Numbered from the stretch's first letter, positions 1 through 11,909 are shown. The stretch is 64,000 nucleotides of DNA from Mercenaria mercenaria (GCF_021730395.1 NC_069368.1:18990001-19054000); one strand, 5' to 3'. Notes: generated by a model from the letters alone, not told the origin. Made by a program: numbers and translations.

Positions 1-670
1 GAATTGTGTCTCCTGGTGTACACTTTGATAGTAAATTACTAGATCTATTTTGAGTTTCAAGTCAAAAGCTTTAATAGTAACAGAGATATTCGACTTTAAA
101 ATATCAAAAATATTAACAAAAAAAATCTAAGTTAAAAGGGGCATAATTCTGTCAAAATTCAAATCAGAGTTATGGGGATTGTTTCTCCTGGTGTAGACTT
201 GGATGGTAAATAAGTATTTTAAGTTTCAAGTCAAAAGCTTTGATAGTAACAGAGATATTTGACTTTATCAAAAACTTTAACTAAAAATTCTAAGTTAAAA
301 TGGGGCATAATTCTGTCAAAATTCAAACCAGAGTTATAGGAATTGTGTCTCCTGGTGTAGATTTTGATAGTTAATAATTATTTTGAGTTTCAAGTCAAAA
401 CTTTAATAGTAACAGAGATATCTGACTTTATCAAAAATTGTAACAAAATTTCTAAGTTAAAAAGAGGCATAATTCTGTCAACATTCAATTCAGTGTTATG
501 GGGATTGTTTCCCCTGGTGTAGACTTTGATAGTAAATAAGTATTTTAAGTTTCAAATCAATAGCTTTGATAGTAACAGAGATATTTGACTTTATCAAAAA
601 CTTTAACCAACGGCGACGCCGACGCCGAGTGCAGTAGCTCTACAGTTTCTTCGAAAAGTCGAACTAAAAA
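1..670 (+). repeat. Tandem-core element, left end outside the window
   Basis: Units of about 163 bp repeat here. The phrase GCATAATTCTGTCAA recurs at 141, 305 and 467, followed each time by a line about a timidly varying 'gttatggggattgttt' block. The right end carries a GC-rich cgccgacgccgacgccg tract and then GAACTAAAAA at 661-670, the same kind of end seen on the other tandem-core elements of this window. No coding sequence is credible; open frames follow the repeat period. Class (a Helentron/HINE or 'pearl'-like non-autonomous element) is inference. Confidence 0.75.
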
Positions 671-682
671 CAGAAGAAAAAA

Positions 683-1178
683 AACAAGAGCTGTCAGTGG
701 ACAGCATGCTCGGCTATTCTCAGTGCTTGATAGTACAATATAAGCAATGAGTAAAACAATAAGCATATTCTAAGTCGAAAAGGGGCCATAATTCAGTCAA
801 AATGCTTGATAGAGTTGCCTCCTCCTTTTTACAGACTGGGGTTATGATGGTAAACAAGTATGCAAAATATTAAAGCAATATCTCAATGGACTTTGAAAAT
901 ATTTGGGGTGGTACGCAAACTTTAACATTTATTCTAAGTCGAAAAGGGGCCATAATTCAGTCAAAACGGTTGATAGAGTTGCCTCCTCCTTTTAACAGAC
1001 TGTGGTCATGATGGTAAACAAGTATGCAAAATATGAAAGCAATATCTCAATGGACTTTGAAAGTATTTGGGGTGGTACGCAAACTTTAACATTTGTGTGA
1101 CGCTCACGCTAACGCTCACGCCGACGCCGGGGGGTGAGTAGGATAGATCCCCTATTCTTCCAATAGTCGAGCTAAAAA
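683..1178 (+). mobile_element. Tandem-core element with AACAAGAG hairpin end
   Basis: Starts with AACAAGAG at 683-690 followed directly by a hairpin (CTGTC, loop AGTG, GACAG). Two units of about 140 bp follow, each with 'aaaaggggccataattcagtcaaaa' style wording, then a GC-rich cgccgacgccg tract and a GAGCTAAAAA end at 1169-1178. It looks like a complete short member of the family. No protein is encoded. Confidence 0.7.
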
Positions 1179-1205
1179 CATATCATAGTACTTGCACAAG
1201 AAAGG

Positions 1206-2230
1206 AACAAGAGGGTCATGATGGTCATGGATCGCTCACCTGATAGATATGAGCTACATGTTTCAAATGTCAAACTGATGATAAAATATTAAGAAAGTCA
1301 GTAGGTCACATTCATGGTCAATGAAAATCAGTTTTTCGATTTGTGTACAAAACTGTGTATGTCATCAAAATTTCAAGACTGTATCTTAAAAAAACAAGAA
1401 AGTAGGTCAGTAGGTCAAGGTCACAGTCAGGTGACATCATATTACTTGGGGTCATCAGGTAATGATAATTAAACAGTCTTGGAAATAGGATCAGATGATT
1501 TTTTAAGTATTTTTCCTATATAACTCACATAATAACTAAGTGACCCTAGGGCGGGGCCCCTTTTAACCCCAGGGGCATAATTTGAAAACTTTTGGTAGAG
1601 GACTACTAGACAATGCATCATACCAAATATCAAAAGCCTAGGTCGTATGGTTTCAGACAAGAAGATTTTTAAAGCTTTTCTTGTATAAGTCTATATAAAA
1701 CTTAGGACCCCCAGGGCAGAGCCTCTTTTCACCCAAGGGGTACAATTTGAACAATTTTGGCTGAGGACCATAAGACAATGCTACAAACCAAATATCAAAG
1801 GTCTAAGTGTTGTGGTTTCAGACAAGATTTTTAAACTTTTTTTCCTACATAAGTCTATGTAAACCACGTGACCCCCGGGGCGGGACCATATTTGACCCTA
1901 GGGGGATAATTTGAAAAAGTTTGGTAGAGGACCACTAGATGATGCTACATACCAAATATCAAAGCCCTAGGCCATGTGGTTTTGTACAAGAAGATTTTTA
2001 AAGTTTTTCCTTTTGGTTGCCATAGCAACCAGAGTTCTGCATGGAATTCAATTCTTTGAATAACTTTGAAAGGGGGCCACCCAATGATCATTCCTGTGAA
2101 GTTTGGATGAAATTGGCCCAGCGGTTTATGAGGAGATGTCGTTTAAAGTAAAAGTTTACGGATGACGGGCGCCGGACGAAAAGCGATCACAGAAGCTCAC
2201 CTTGTCACTCCGTGACAGGTGAGCTAAAAA
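1206..2230 (+). mobile_element. Tandem-core element with AACAAGAG end and GTGACA hairpin end
   Basis: AACAAGAG at 1206-1213 opens the element and GAGCTAAAAA at 2221-2230 closes it. The right end contains the hairpin GTCACTCCGTGAC flanked by inverted AGCTCACC/GGTGAGCT. The core has units of about 170 bp with the phrase 'tttggtagaggaccactaga' and a strongly GC-rich 'gacccccggggcggg' segment. A related copy in the opposite orientation lies at 39,116-40,106, and a cousin at 51,868-53,780 has the same two ends. Confidence 0.75.
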
Positions 2231-2738
2231 ATAAACATACATTCCCGATTTTCTCCATATCTTCTGCAGGCCTATATAACTGTAGATCTGAGCATCGGTG
2301 ATCTATTCATATCATTGCCCAGATGATGTTGCACGTGTCCATGGTATCCCTGTTGGGTGAATAGATACGAAAAGGAATGTTCAAAAAATGAAAAAAGCAT
2401 ATCATAGTGTTGCCTACAGAAAGGAAATATAAACATACACACCTTTTGTGAACGTCTGTCATCTATATCTATCACTGCCTCAAAGATGTAGCTCTAGGTG
2501 CGATTCCATAGAAACCCTGTTGAGGCTGAATGTATGTATAGATACAGAAAGGCATATGTAGTATCAGAAAGAACCCTATCATAGTATTTACACAAGAAAA
2601 GTACACATACATACCCTATCTGCTGTATAACTTTCTAGATATGAATATCGATCAAACATTTATATCATTGCATAGATGTAGTTACGTTTTCATGGTACCC
2701 ACGGTGTATGCATTTATAAAGAAACTAATGTGCAAATA

Positions 2739-3764
2739 AACAAGAGCACCGCCCTGCGGGTGCTGACGCTCATCTGATTTTTTTTGTATAATAGAAATAT
2801 TGTCCTACCCATGATTTTCTAAGTCTAAAAAGGGCCATCATTCTTGCAAAAAGCAGGATAGAGTTATGTTTCTTGATGTACAGTGTCCACTTATGATGGT
2901 GAAAAACTGTTGCAAGTTTTAAAGCAATAGCTTTGATAGTTTATGAGAAAAGTTGACTTAAACATAATACTCAACCAAGAAAATGATTTTCTAAGTCCAA
3001 AAGGGGCAATAATTATTGCAAAAAGCAGGATGGAGTTATGTTGCTTGCTGTACAGGGTCAGCTTATGATGGTGAACAAGTGTTGCAAGTTTCAAAGCAAT
3101 AGCTTTGATAGTTTAAGAGAAAAGGTTGACCTAAACATAAAACTTAACCAAGAAATCTGATATTTTCTAAGTCCAAAAGGGGCCATAAATCTTGCAAAAA
3201 GCAGGATGGAGTTATGTTTCTTGCTGTACAGGGTCAGCTTATGATGGTGAACAAGAGTTGCAAGTTTTAAAGCAATAGCTTTGATAGTTTAGGATAAAAG
3301 CTGACCTAAACATAAAACTTAACCAAGAAAACTGATTTTCTAAGTCCAAAAGGGGCAATAATTCTTGCAAAAAGCAAGATGGAGTTATGCTTCTTGATGT
3401 ACAGGGTCTGCTTATGATGGTGAACAAGTATTCTAAGTTTCAAAGCAATAGCTTTGATAGTTTAGGAGAAAAGTTGACCTAAACATAAAACTTAACCAAG
3501 AAATCTGATATTTTCTAAGTACAAAAGGGGCCATAAATCTTGCAAAAAGCAAGATGGAGTTATGTTTCTTGCTATACAGGGTCAGCTTATGATGGTGAAC
3601 AAGTATTCCAAGTTTCAAAGCAATAGCTTTGATAGTTTAGGAGAAAAGCTGACCTAAACATAAAACTTAACCAGGCAACGCCGACGCCGACGCCGACGCC
3701 GACAACCGCTCAAGTGATGACAATAACTCATCATTTTTTTTCAAAAAATCAGATGAGCTAAAAA
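2739..3764 (+). mobile_element. Tandem-core element, about 174 bp units
   Basis: AACAAGAG at 2739-2746 is followed by a hairpin with stem AGCACC/GGTGCT. The core has about five units spaced 173-177 bp ('gtccaaaagggg' near 2995, 3172, 3346, 3519). The right end has four CGACGC repeats, a short self-complementary 'tgatgac...' block and GAGCTAAAAA at 3755-3764. It is inserted in the about 190 bp array. Minus-strand open frames of about 60-70 codons recur once per unit and are artefacts of the repeat. Confidence 0.75.
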
Positions 3765-4255
3765 TACAAAATCAAACATATCATAGTGTTGCATCAAGAA
3801 AGGCAATATAAACATAAACACATTTTATGCCCCAACGTTTGCTTAACAACTTTGTAGATCTGAACTTCTGTCATCTATTTCTTTCATTAACTAAATGTAG
3901 AGAAGTGTTTCCATGGAAACCCTGTTGGGATTGAATGTATAGAGGGTAAAAACAGAAAGAAAGATATCAAAGTGTTTACATAAGAAAGGAAAAGTAAACA
4001 TACATACCCTATATGCTCCAAATCTGCTGTTTAACTTTGTAGATATGAACTTCGGTCACATATTCCTATCTTTGCCTCCTTATAGTAGATATGTGTTTCC
4101 ATGGTAACCCTGTTGAGGTTGAATGTGTAGATACAGAAAGGCATGCGTAAAACCAAAAAGAAACATACCATAGTGTTTAAACAAACAAGAAAGGAAAAAT
4201 AAACATACATACCCTATATGCTCAGGAACTGCCGTATCACTAAGTAGATCTAAGC

Positions 4256-4623
4256 AGTTATGTTTCTTAATGTACAGGGCCAGCTTATGATGGTGAACAA
4301 CTGTTGCAGGTTTCAAAGCAATAGCTTTGATAGTTGAGAAGAAAAGTTGACCTAAACATAAAACTTAACCAATAAATCTGATATTTTCTAAATCCAAAAG
4401 GGGCCATAATTCTTGCAAAAAGCAGGACAGAGTTATGTTCTTGCTGTGCAGGTTCAGCTTATGATGGTAAGCAAGTGTTGCAGGTTTCAAAGCCATATCT
4501 TAGATAGTTTAGGAGAAAAGCTGACCTAAACATAAAACTTAACCAGGCAACGCCGACGCCGACGCCTATCAAGTGATGACAATAACTCATCTTTTTTTCC
4601 CAAAAAATCATATGAGCTAAAAA
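4256..4623 (+). mobile_element. Tandem-core element, left-truncated
   Basis: Same family as 2739-3764: two units, then a gacgccgacgcc tract and GAGCTAAAAA at 4614-4623. The AACAAGAG end is missing, so this copy is 5'-truncated or rearranged. It interrupts another unit of the about 190 bp array. Confidence 0.65.
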
Positions 4624-5084
4624 CAGATAAAAGCGTTTGCACAAGAAAGGAAAAGTAAACATACACACCCTATATGCTCCAAATCCGCTGTTTAACTTTG
4701 TAGATCTGAACGTCGTTCATTCATTTATTTCTTTGTGTGGACGTCGATGTATGTTTCCATGGTATCCTTGATGAGTGTTTAAGACACAGTAAGGCATATG
4801 AAGAAAAAAACAGAATCAAGTATAAATTAAAGCAGTTCCTTCGTTCATTATGTGTATGTATGTTTTTGATCCGAATACTAAAACACAACGTAAAATTCAA
4901 TGTACATGAAAAAAGAGAGAGAAAAAACATGACTTTGTTAAACGTAAATGTATCACTTGCCAGTAAAACTATTCAAACAAAGCATGTTTTCATGACAATA
5001 TCACTTGCATGAGATAAATGACTGAAAATCAGTGAAGGCGATCCATGAACAATATTACAGTCAAGCTACTGATCGTCAGTTATC

Positions 5085-5371
5085 CGTCTGGCAGATGAAG
5101 TTTGAGATCGAATGATATCTGTTCGACTTAGAGAGCGGACATGGCTAAATTGGCAGTTTTTCAAGGGCGTAATCCAAGGGTTCCAAAGACGATTTGGGTG
5201 GATATCGAACCTGGCAAAGATATTATGCCCACAAATATTGTCAGCAAATTTGGTAAAGATCGGATGAAAACTGTTCAGCTTACAGAGCGGACATGCTTTT
5301 GGACGCCGACCGCCCGCCCGCCGCCGCGGGTTTTCACATAATACGCTCCGCTCTTTCAAAGGCGGGCGTAT
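5085..5371 (+). repeat. Repeat fragment ending in a GC-rich hairpin
   Basis: The end has a purine/pyrimidine-balanced GC-rich segment (gccgaccgcccgcccgcc) and the phrase 'tacgctccgctctttcaaagg'. 'agagcggacatg' occurs twice (about 5132 and 5285). It directly abuts the AACAAGAG end at 5372. Open frames on both strands here are short and look like repeat shadows. Its class is not recognised. Confidence 0.4.
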
Positions 5372-5739
5372 AACAAGAGCTGTCCGTAAGACAGCGCGCT
5401 CCATTATTCCGGGATTTGACAGTAAAATTAATGTGTCTCAGTAAGAGACCTCTACTTTAAAAAGAAGATACATCAAGGGACATAATTATGTCAAGAACAC
5501 TAATTAGAGTTATTGGGATTGTTACCACACATGCAGATGATGATGGTAAAGATATATTTTGAGTTTCAAGCGCAGGAATATTGTCAATCTACTGAATCGA
5601 TAAGGGGAAGTAACACTGTGTTAGAGTTGCAAAGTTTTGTCTAGAAAACGAAGTTTGTTAAAAAATTTAAGTATGAACGGGGCATGATTTGGTCAAAAAT
5701 ACAAATCAGAGTTATGGGGATTGTTACCACACATGCAGG

Positions 5740-6188
5740 TAGGGCTGTCATTGATTGGGTCTTAGGCGTATCGACGATACCGATATATCAGAAGACAAAT
5801 ATCGACGATACATCGATATATTGATTATTAAGTTAGATTAACGACCTATTTGTTCATATAATACTATATACCTTCCTGTAAATGCTATTTTAAGTTTTAT
5901 TGCCTACTTTCCATATTTCTGTTTGATTGTGTTGTATTTGTATTTATGAAATAAAAGAAATACATAAAAATTAATAACATCTTTCATTTTTATTTTGCCT
6001 TCACTCCTTTTTTGCATTCATCCAAATTCACAACTTTGTGAACTTAAGTTGTTTTTTAGGGTCTGAGTGTTTATTTGGGTAGTTTTTTCTCCCTGTAAAA
6101 TATCGATTTTTGAAAATGGGAATCGATAATCGATCGACAAAAAAAAATCGTTGATACATCGATATCGTTTCTATCGATGACAGCCCTA
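5740..6188. mobile_element. hAT-like MITE with 8 bp target duplication
   Basis: The termini are inverted repeats TAGGGCTGTCA and TGACAGCCCTA. The element is flanked on both sides by CATGCAGG (5732-5739 and 6189-6196), an exact 8 bp duplication of the element it hit. The interior is AT-rich, with many ATCGAT words and no credible protein. Terminal sequence and 8 bp duplication fit the hAT superfamily. The intact duplication suggests a fairly recent, non-autonomous insertion. Confidence 0.85.
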
Positions 6189-6631
6189 CATGCAGGTGAT
6201 GATGTTTAAGATACATTTTAAGTTTCAAGTCTTTATCTTATATTGCATTCAATTTATATCCAGAAAGCGAAGATTGCAAAAAAAAAAACTAAGTACAAAA
6301 GGGGCATAATTCTGTCAAAAATACAATTAGAGTTCTGGGGTTTGTAACCACACATGAAGATGATGATGATAAAGAAATAGTTTTAATTTCAAGTCATTAT
6401 CTTTTAAAGTACTAAAGATGTCTATAAACGAAGCTTTCGAAAAAAAAGTTAACATGAAAATAATTCCAAGTATAAGAACTTTGTAACTTTCATCTTGGGT
6501 ATAATGGGCCCAGCCCCTGCACATACTTTGTTTGTATGCTGGACAATGTGTATGTGAACTTACATAAAACTTTAACCCTTAAAAATATGAAATGAAATGA
6601 AAGAGGCATAATTCTGTCAAAAATACAATTA

Positions 6632-8556
6632 CATCCCCAACTTTGAGCGTAAAATATACGAGAACCGCAACTCTTGTCGGTATTGATTTTTTGCCTTGCG
6701 CGACCTTTGTAGTTGTTTCCCTTTACACTAAAATATCGATAAACAAGTAAACTAGGCTATCTATCTCCCGATTAGTCAAACCGCTGCTGCAGACCTAGAC
6801 TTCACGCGCGTCAACCGACAAGAAATTAGTAAGATAAGAAATAAAAAGAAGGAAGCGGGTAACTAAGTGTTTTACGCGTGATGTTTTATGGGCCTTTGCG
6901 AATACACAGGATGGAGACGAGATACACCCCAGACTATGCTAATTACCCCAAAATACGTCTGTAATAAAAATCAAGAGTTGCAAGAGACTGTAATGTACAT
7001 TTGTTAAAAAAAAATAAATTTTATAATAGTCTTAAACAGATATTATCTTACATTTTACAATTAATCTAAAATATCTGTTTGCTCATGATTACAATTATTG
7101 TATTATTTTCTTTTTCACATTTATAAAACTTCAATGTTTCACAATATTCGCAGTAAGACCTGTTGTCAAGCATATGGGTAGAGAAGTGTCCCCCACGCTA
7201 ATCCAATATACAACCTCTGTCTTATCTGCTGCTTATCAGCGATTATGTAATAGTCGCTAATTGATGGACACTTTTGCACAACAGGGGTCCGTCCCTATTA
7301 GACCATGAAGATTTGTGGAGTAGGAATTAATTTTCCTTTAATGAATGTAGAATAATAATAATATAATTATAACAATAAAACACAGATATAGTGTAAACTA
7401 AAAAAATGTCTTTGTAATATATCAGATAATGAAAAAGGTCATATACCGGTGAAAGTGATTATTGTATTTAATAAATATATACTTGTGTGTGTGGTTTTTC
7501 TTTTTTTTTTTAATTATTTAATAATAAGTTGCATAAAGTGCGCGCTTTTTCATCTTCTACTTTATAACACTGAAATGCACGCACGAGTAAATTAATCACA
7601 TTATCATCACAATTAAAATCACCACCATTCATTAATTTGTAATTCATACTTTTACATTCATGCAGTGATCAGAGAACGTAAAGAAGCTATGGTTGTATGT
7701 AACATTTTAGGCACATGTATATATGTGAATCCAACACAAAATTTTCGCGAAATGTTTCAATTAAACGAAGTATGTTTTATTGTAACATCATCAAAAATCA
7801 TACCGGCACACAGTTTGTGTACAGCTATTACATAGAATTAATTCTAATTGCTTTTTTAATTTTATACGGACTTTTTAAGACTTAAAGTTTGTCAATTCAA
7901 AAAAGTTTTACCTTTAATCATAATATCAAACAGAATATATAATTGGCACTAGAGACGGATAAATAAATAAATAAATCGCTCGAACGGATATGCAACACAT
8001 TGATACACCTGCCTTGTACCGCCGTACCGTCAAGTAAATGTACTAGTATGTGAAAACGTGCTCAAGATTGCGATTACTTCATTTTCAAATTAAAATGGAA
8101 GCAATTTGTCATTCTTCAATTTTAAAATAAAACATATCTAGACAATGTTCAGAAAATGGAGAATACTTCACGATGTTATAAAATAATGTCATTTTGACAG
8201 AAAATAATTTTAAGCCTTTTAAAACCTGACATATACGGTATTTTCCACATTTTTATATAGAAATACATAGAAACCATAGTCATCAACTTCAAACAAAAAT
8301 GGAAGCAATAAGTTTTTGTACCACATCGATAAAAAATACATTGAAATAAAGGGCAAAAAATGAAGATTACTTCACGAGGTTATAAAATTTCGTTAAATAA
8401 CGATAAAAATACGTTTTTAATGTTTGAAATATCTTTTCCTATACAAATCTATGGTAAAACTGTTTATCGATAAACGTTATCGGGTCCGCGATCCGTGTAT
8501 ATTCAATGGAGACTACTTTTGCCGAAACTACTGGTCAGTGTATTGGAATGTTGGCC
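6632..8556. mobile_element. Unclassified 1.9 kb insertion in a tandem-core element
   Basis: The repeat wording of the host element stops after 'aaaatacaatt' near 6630 and resumes near 8557. The insert is AT-rich, holds no credible gene, and contains an internal near-duplicate: blocks near 8092-8200 and 8297-8400 both carry 'aaaatggaagcaat' and 'tacttcacga.gttataaaat'. The block at about 8290-8480 recurs inverted at about 24,100-24,295. Exact ends are not certain. Confidence 0.45.
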
Positions 8557-9005
8557 ATGGAGTTTTGGGGATTGTAACCACATATGCAGATGATGATATA
8601 AGCAATAGTAACAAAGATATGACAGAAAAAAAGGTTGCCGAAAAACTTTAACCTTAAAAATACCTAAGTATAACACCTTGGTGACCTTGGCCTTGGGTAT
8701 ATTGAGCCGAGCCCCTGCACATACTTTGTTTGCATGCTGAACAATGTTTATGTGAAGTAACAGTAAGATATAAGCAATATTGACAAAGATATGACAAAAA
8801 AACAAAGGTTACCGGAAAACTTTAACCAAGAAAGCTCATGCCTGTGCCGGCGCCGGGGTGAGTAGAATAGCAACCCTATTCTCCGAATAGTGGAGCTATA
8901 AACAGTCCAAGAAACTACACGCACATAAAGTATAATGATTGCTGCACTCAAATTATATTTCTATTTATTAAAAAAAATATTCATTTTATTTATTTCTTTA
9001 TTATT

Positions 9006-9653
9006 TAGCAGATGATGATGATAAAGATACATTCCAAGTTTCAAGTCATTTTCTTATATTGTACTAAAGTTATATCCAGAAAGCGAAGATTGCCAAAAAA
9101 CTTTAAGTATGAAAGAGGCATAATTCTGTCAAAAATACAAGCAGAGTTTTGGGGATTGTAACCACATATGTAGATGATGATTATAAAAAAATATTTTTAA
9201 TTTAAAGTCATTATCTTTTTAAGTATCAAAGATATGTCTATAAAAGAAGCTTTCAAAAAAATTAACATGAAAATAATTCCAAGTATAACAACTTGGTGAC
9301 CTTGACCTTGGGTATAATGGGCCCAGACCATGCACACACTTATTTTGTTTGTATGCTTGACAATGTTTATAAACAAAGATATGACAGAAAAACAAAGGTT
9401 GCCGAAAAACTTTAACCTTAATAATAACTTATAAGTATAACACCTTGGTGACCTTGACCTTGGGAATAATGGGCACAGCCCCTGCACATACTTTGTTTGC
9501 ATGCTGAACAATATTTATGTGAAGTAACAGTAAGATATAAGCACAGAAAAACAAAGGTTGCCGAAAAACTTCAACCAAGAAATCTCACGCCGACGCCGAC
9601 CGAGCTGGGCGAGTAGAATAGCACCCCTATTCTCTGAATAGTGAAGCTAAAAA
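9006..9653 (+). mobile_element. Tandem-core element, left-truncated
   Basis: Same core wording as 5372-8902 ('attctgtcaaaaatacaa', 'accttgaccttgggtataatggg'). It ends with a gacgccgaccgagc tract, the agtagaatagc...ctattct hairpin and a GAAGCTAAAAA end at 9643-9653. No AACAAGAG end is present. 8904-9005 between it and the previous element is AT-rich and featureless. Confidence 0.65.
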
Positions 9654-10709
9654 GTATCAAACTTGATTTTAAGTCAATATTTTCAAATTAATTTTGATAG
9701 TAAAAACCGGAAGTTTGTAAACCACACCAAGCGTCCCGTTTAGCACATGCATGCATGCCAAGTTCAAATGAGACTTGATAATGTTCCCATTTAAAAAAAA
9801 AATCTTGTACAAAATATAATAATTTGATCGCGTTTTTTTATATAGACTTGTGTTGGCTTATTGATAGAATTTCAGGTTTCTGTGTTCATATCTATCTTGT
9901 ATGGGCATAATCATAGCATAGGTCCCTATAAGGAACGAAATTCTCAGAAATAGACTAGTAAAATACATGTAACTATAAATATTCTTTTGTACTGTTCTTT
10001 ATTATCACTCCAAAAACAGTGGCATTCGCCATGTTAGCTATTTCTCTAGAAATAGTTTCTTGCGTTTTCAGCAATTTGAATGATAATCGGAGGAACACAG
10101 AAAAGTTTAAATGAAGAAATGAGAAAATAAAGAACGACAGAAAAAGAAAGAAAACAGAAATGAAAGCAGAGATAGAAAAAAGAAAAAAAAAACATACCAT
10201 TTTTGACGTGTCCTTCTGAAAATCCACGTTGGCGCCAACAATAACAATATATTTAGTCACGAAATTCACCTGAGAAGTGAACTGAGCATAAACAGTGCCC
10301 CGGGACAAACGTGTTGATTAATTCACAAAGGGTGAGTGAATTGTGTAAGATTTTGTGTCAAACATGTTTTGTACGAGTTCAATTCAGTTACCGGGTCATT
10401 GCACCGCACCGTTGTTCTGTATAGCAATATAACCTTCCTAAAAGATCATGTTAATTTTTTATGGTCTACCTTTTGTGGAGAAAGTTCAAAAAATGCCGAT
10501 TAAACTCCATGACTGACATACTTTGACCAGCTGTTGCGCATCGGACTCATATGGCGATACCTTTTATCTGTGCCGGTGGTGACTTGTTTCCGAGGTAGTG
10601 ACACGCAGCCAAAGGTCACATGATGATACAGATGGTACAGTAACTGGTCCACTTCTCCATTCTTCGGAGTTTCGAACAACTGGGCCCAAATTTTTTTTTC
10701 TGTCGCAGC
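9654..10709. other. No gene recognised
   Basis: AT-rich sequence. A minus-strand open frame at 9973-10308 lacks an ATG in frame and runs into poly-phenylalanine/serine from a purine-rich tract. Only its first part (about 10,199-10,306) looks codon-like, with a GTATGT-type donor after it, but no acceptor or partner exon was found. Confidence 0.4.
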
Positions 10710-10935
10710 GACACAACGACAAACGTCGTAATGGCCCCTACCGAACGTCGCCCCAACAAACGTCACCTCGCTGAATGTCGCCCCGCCGGACGTCGTCCAA
10801 ACAATCGGTGCCCGCCAAAAAACCGCCCCGCCGAAAGTCGTCCCAACAATCGTTGCCCCGCCAAAAGGCCGCCCACGAACGTCGTCCTGACAAACGGCAC
10901 ACCGCCGAACGTCATCCCGCCAAACGCCAACATTG
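10710..10935. repeat. GC-rich 15 bp minisatellite
   Basis: About fourteen degenerate copies of a 15 bp unit, consensus CGYCCCGCCRAACGT. Because the period is five codons, both strands keep long open frames: the plus frame repeats a RRPN/AE-type pentamer, and the minus frame (10,500-10,982) repeats a G-A-T-F-x pentamer. The minus frame resembles the spacing of pentapeptide-repeat proteins, but the usual Asn/Asp before the central residue is absent. I read it as a minisatellite rather than a gene. Confidence 0.7.
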
Positions 10936-11527
10936 TTATGTACTAGGATATGTATTATAAGACTGCTACATTCTTGAAGCATGGCTTATTCTGTGGGATA
11001 TTTGTCTTTGTGTTTTCGTACGTAACTTGCGCAAATTAATAGTGTGGCAAAAAAGCTGTGTGAATGCTGTTATGGTATAGGGAAAACGCACATTTTTTTC
11101 ATACTATAATACCTGCAGAATACCGAAAGATTTGTTGGTGTACAAGCCCGTAAGGGCGAGGGTACCAACGTTTCCCCCGAGAGATTCTGAAGATGCCATG
11201 ACACGTAATGAACATGCGCTAAATATTCTAGCATAATACGCATAAAAAGTAATAACTTAATATATGGCCCACAACGTCATGAAATATACATGAAATGCGC
11301 GGGAGCGTCTGCAATGTTTTTTTCACGTTGACGTCATTTCTTTTTGAATTATCCGTTTTGGGGCCATAATACGTTTAAGCCTTACCACGGAACGCGCATA
11401 TATAAAAAAAAGTGTTTTAAAAGCACGTGAGAGCGCGAGTCTCTCTGTTAAAACACGTTATCTCTCCTGTTAAAACACCATCGAAAAGTGATAAGACTAG
11501 AATACTGTTAATCAAACAAAATCTATT

Positions 11528-11764
11528 TGAGCCGTGCCATGAGAAAACCAGCATAGTGGGTTTGCGACCAGCATTGATCCAGACCAACCTACGCATCCGC
11601 GCAGTCTGGTCAGGATCCATGCTGTTCGCTGTCAAAGCTTATTGCAATTACAGAAACCGTTAGCGAACAGCATGGATCCTGACCAGACTGCGCGGATGCG
11701 CAGGCTGGTCTGGATCCATGCTGGTCGCAAAGCCAATATGTTGCTTTTCTCATGGCGTGGCTCA
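11528..11764. mobile_element. Palindromic MITE, copy 1
   Basis: The whole 237 bp element is one long imperfect palindrome from TGAGCCGTGCCATGAGAAAA to its inverted partner. The arms carry 'gcagtctggtcaggatccatgctg' type sequence on both sides of a short centre. Two further copies lie at 14,629-14,836 and 28,140-28,376. Non-autonomous; no protein. Confidence 0.85.
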
Positions 11765-11777
11765 TTTCTATATTTAA

Positions 11778-11909
11778 CGACATATTACCTCGTGCGCACG
11801 GCATCTTTTCTCGTATGCACGACATCTTATCTCGTGCGCTCGACATTTTATCTTGTGCACACGACATCTTATTACGAGTTTATGGCATTTTATCTCGAGC
11901 GCTCGACAG
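11778..11909. repeat. 21 bp minisatellite
   Basis: Six tandem 21 bp units of the form CGACATCTTATCTCGTGCGCA. The period is seven codons, so the plus frame at 11,752-12,024 reads a D-I-L-S-R-A-H type heptad. There is no start context or homology to support a gene. It lies immediately beside palindromic MITE copy 1. Confidence 0.75.

Larger units (their letters stand above)
1179..4990 (+). repeat. Older tandem array, about 190 bp units, interrupted by elements
   Basis: A recurring unit contains 'ATACATACCCTATATGCTC', a stretch on 'tttgtagatctgaac', 'tttccatggtaaccctgttg' and ends with 'acaagaaaggaa'. Copies start near 2232, 2435, 2607, 3815, 3998, 4204 and 4659, and a tail fragment lies at 1179-1205. 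Three tandem-core elements (1206-2230, 2739-3764, 4256-4623) are inserted into it, splitting units, so the array is older than those insertions. Open frames here, including one on the plus strand at 4737-5012, follow the repeat and are not credited as genes. Confidence 0.65.
5372..8902 (+). mobile_element. Tandem-core element split by two insertions
   Basis: AACAAGAG at 5372-5379 followed by hairpin CTGTC-CGTAA-GACAG opens the element. Core units carry 'attctgtcaaaaatacaa' and 'gattgttaccacacatgcag'. It closes with a gtgagtagaatag...ctattc hairpin and GGAGCTATAAAC near 8892-8902. It is interrupted by a 449 bp hAT-like MITE (5740-6188) and by about 1.9 kb of other sequence (about 6632-8556), after which the same unit wording resumes ('gttttggggattgtaacc'). 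Confidence 0.65.

Noticed and set aside
5141-5341. Plus-strand 66-codon frame starting MAKLAVFQGR
   Set aside because: It lies in a repeat fragment that ends in a GC-rich hairpin; no homology recognised and the frame ends in low-complexity Pro/Arg.
9973-10308. Minus-strand open frame with a codon-like first third and a donor
   Set aside because: No in-frame ATG, no acceptor, and the rest is translated purine tract; no partner exon found.
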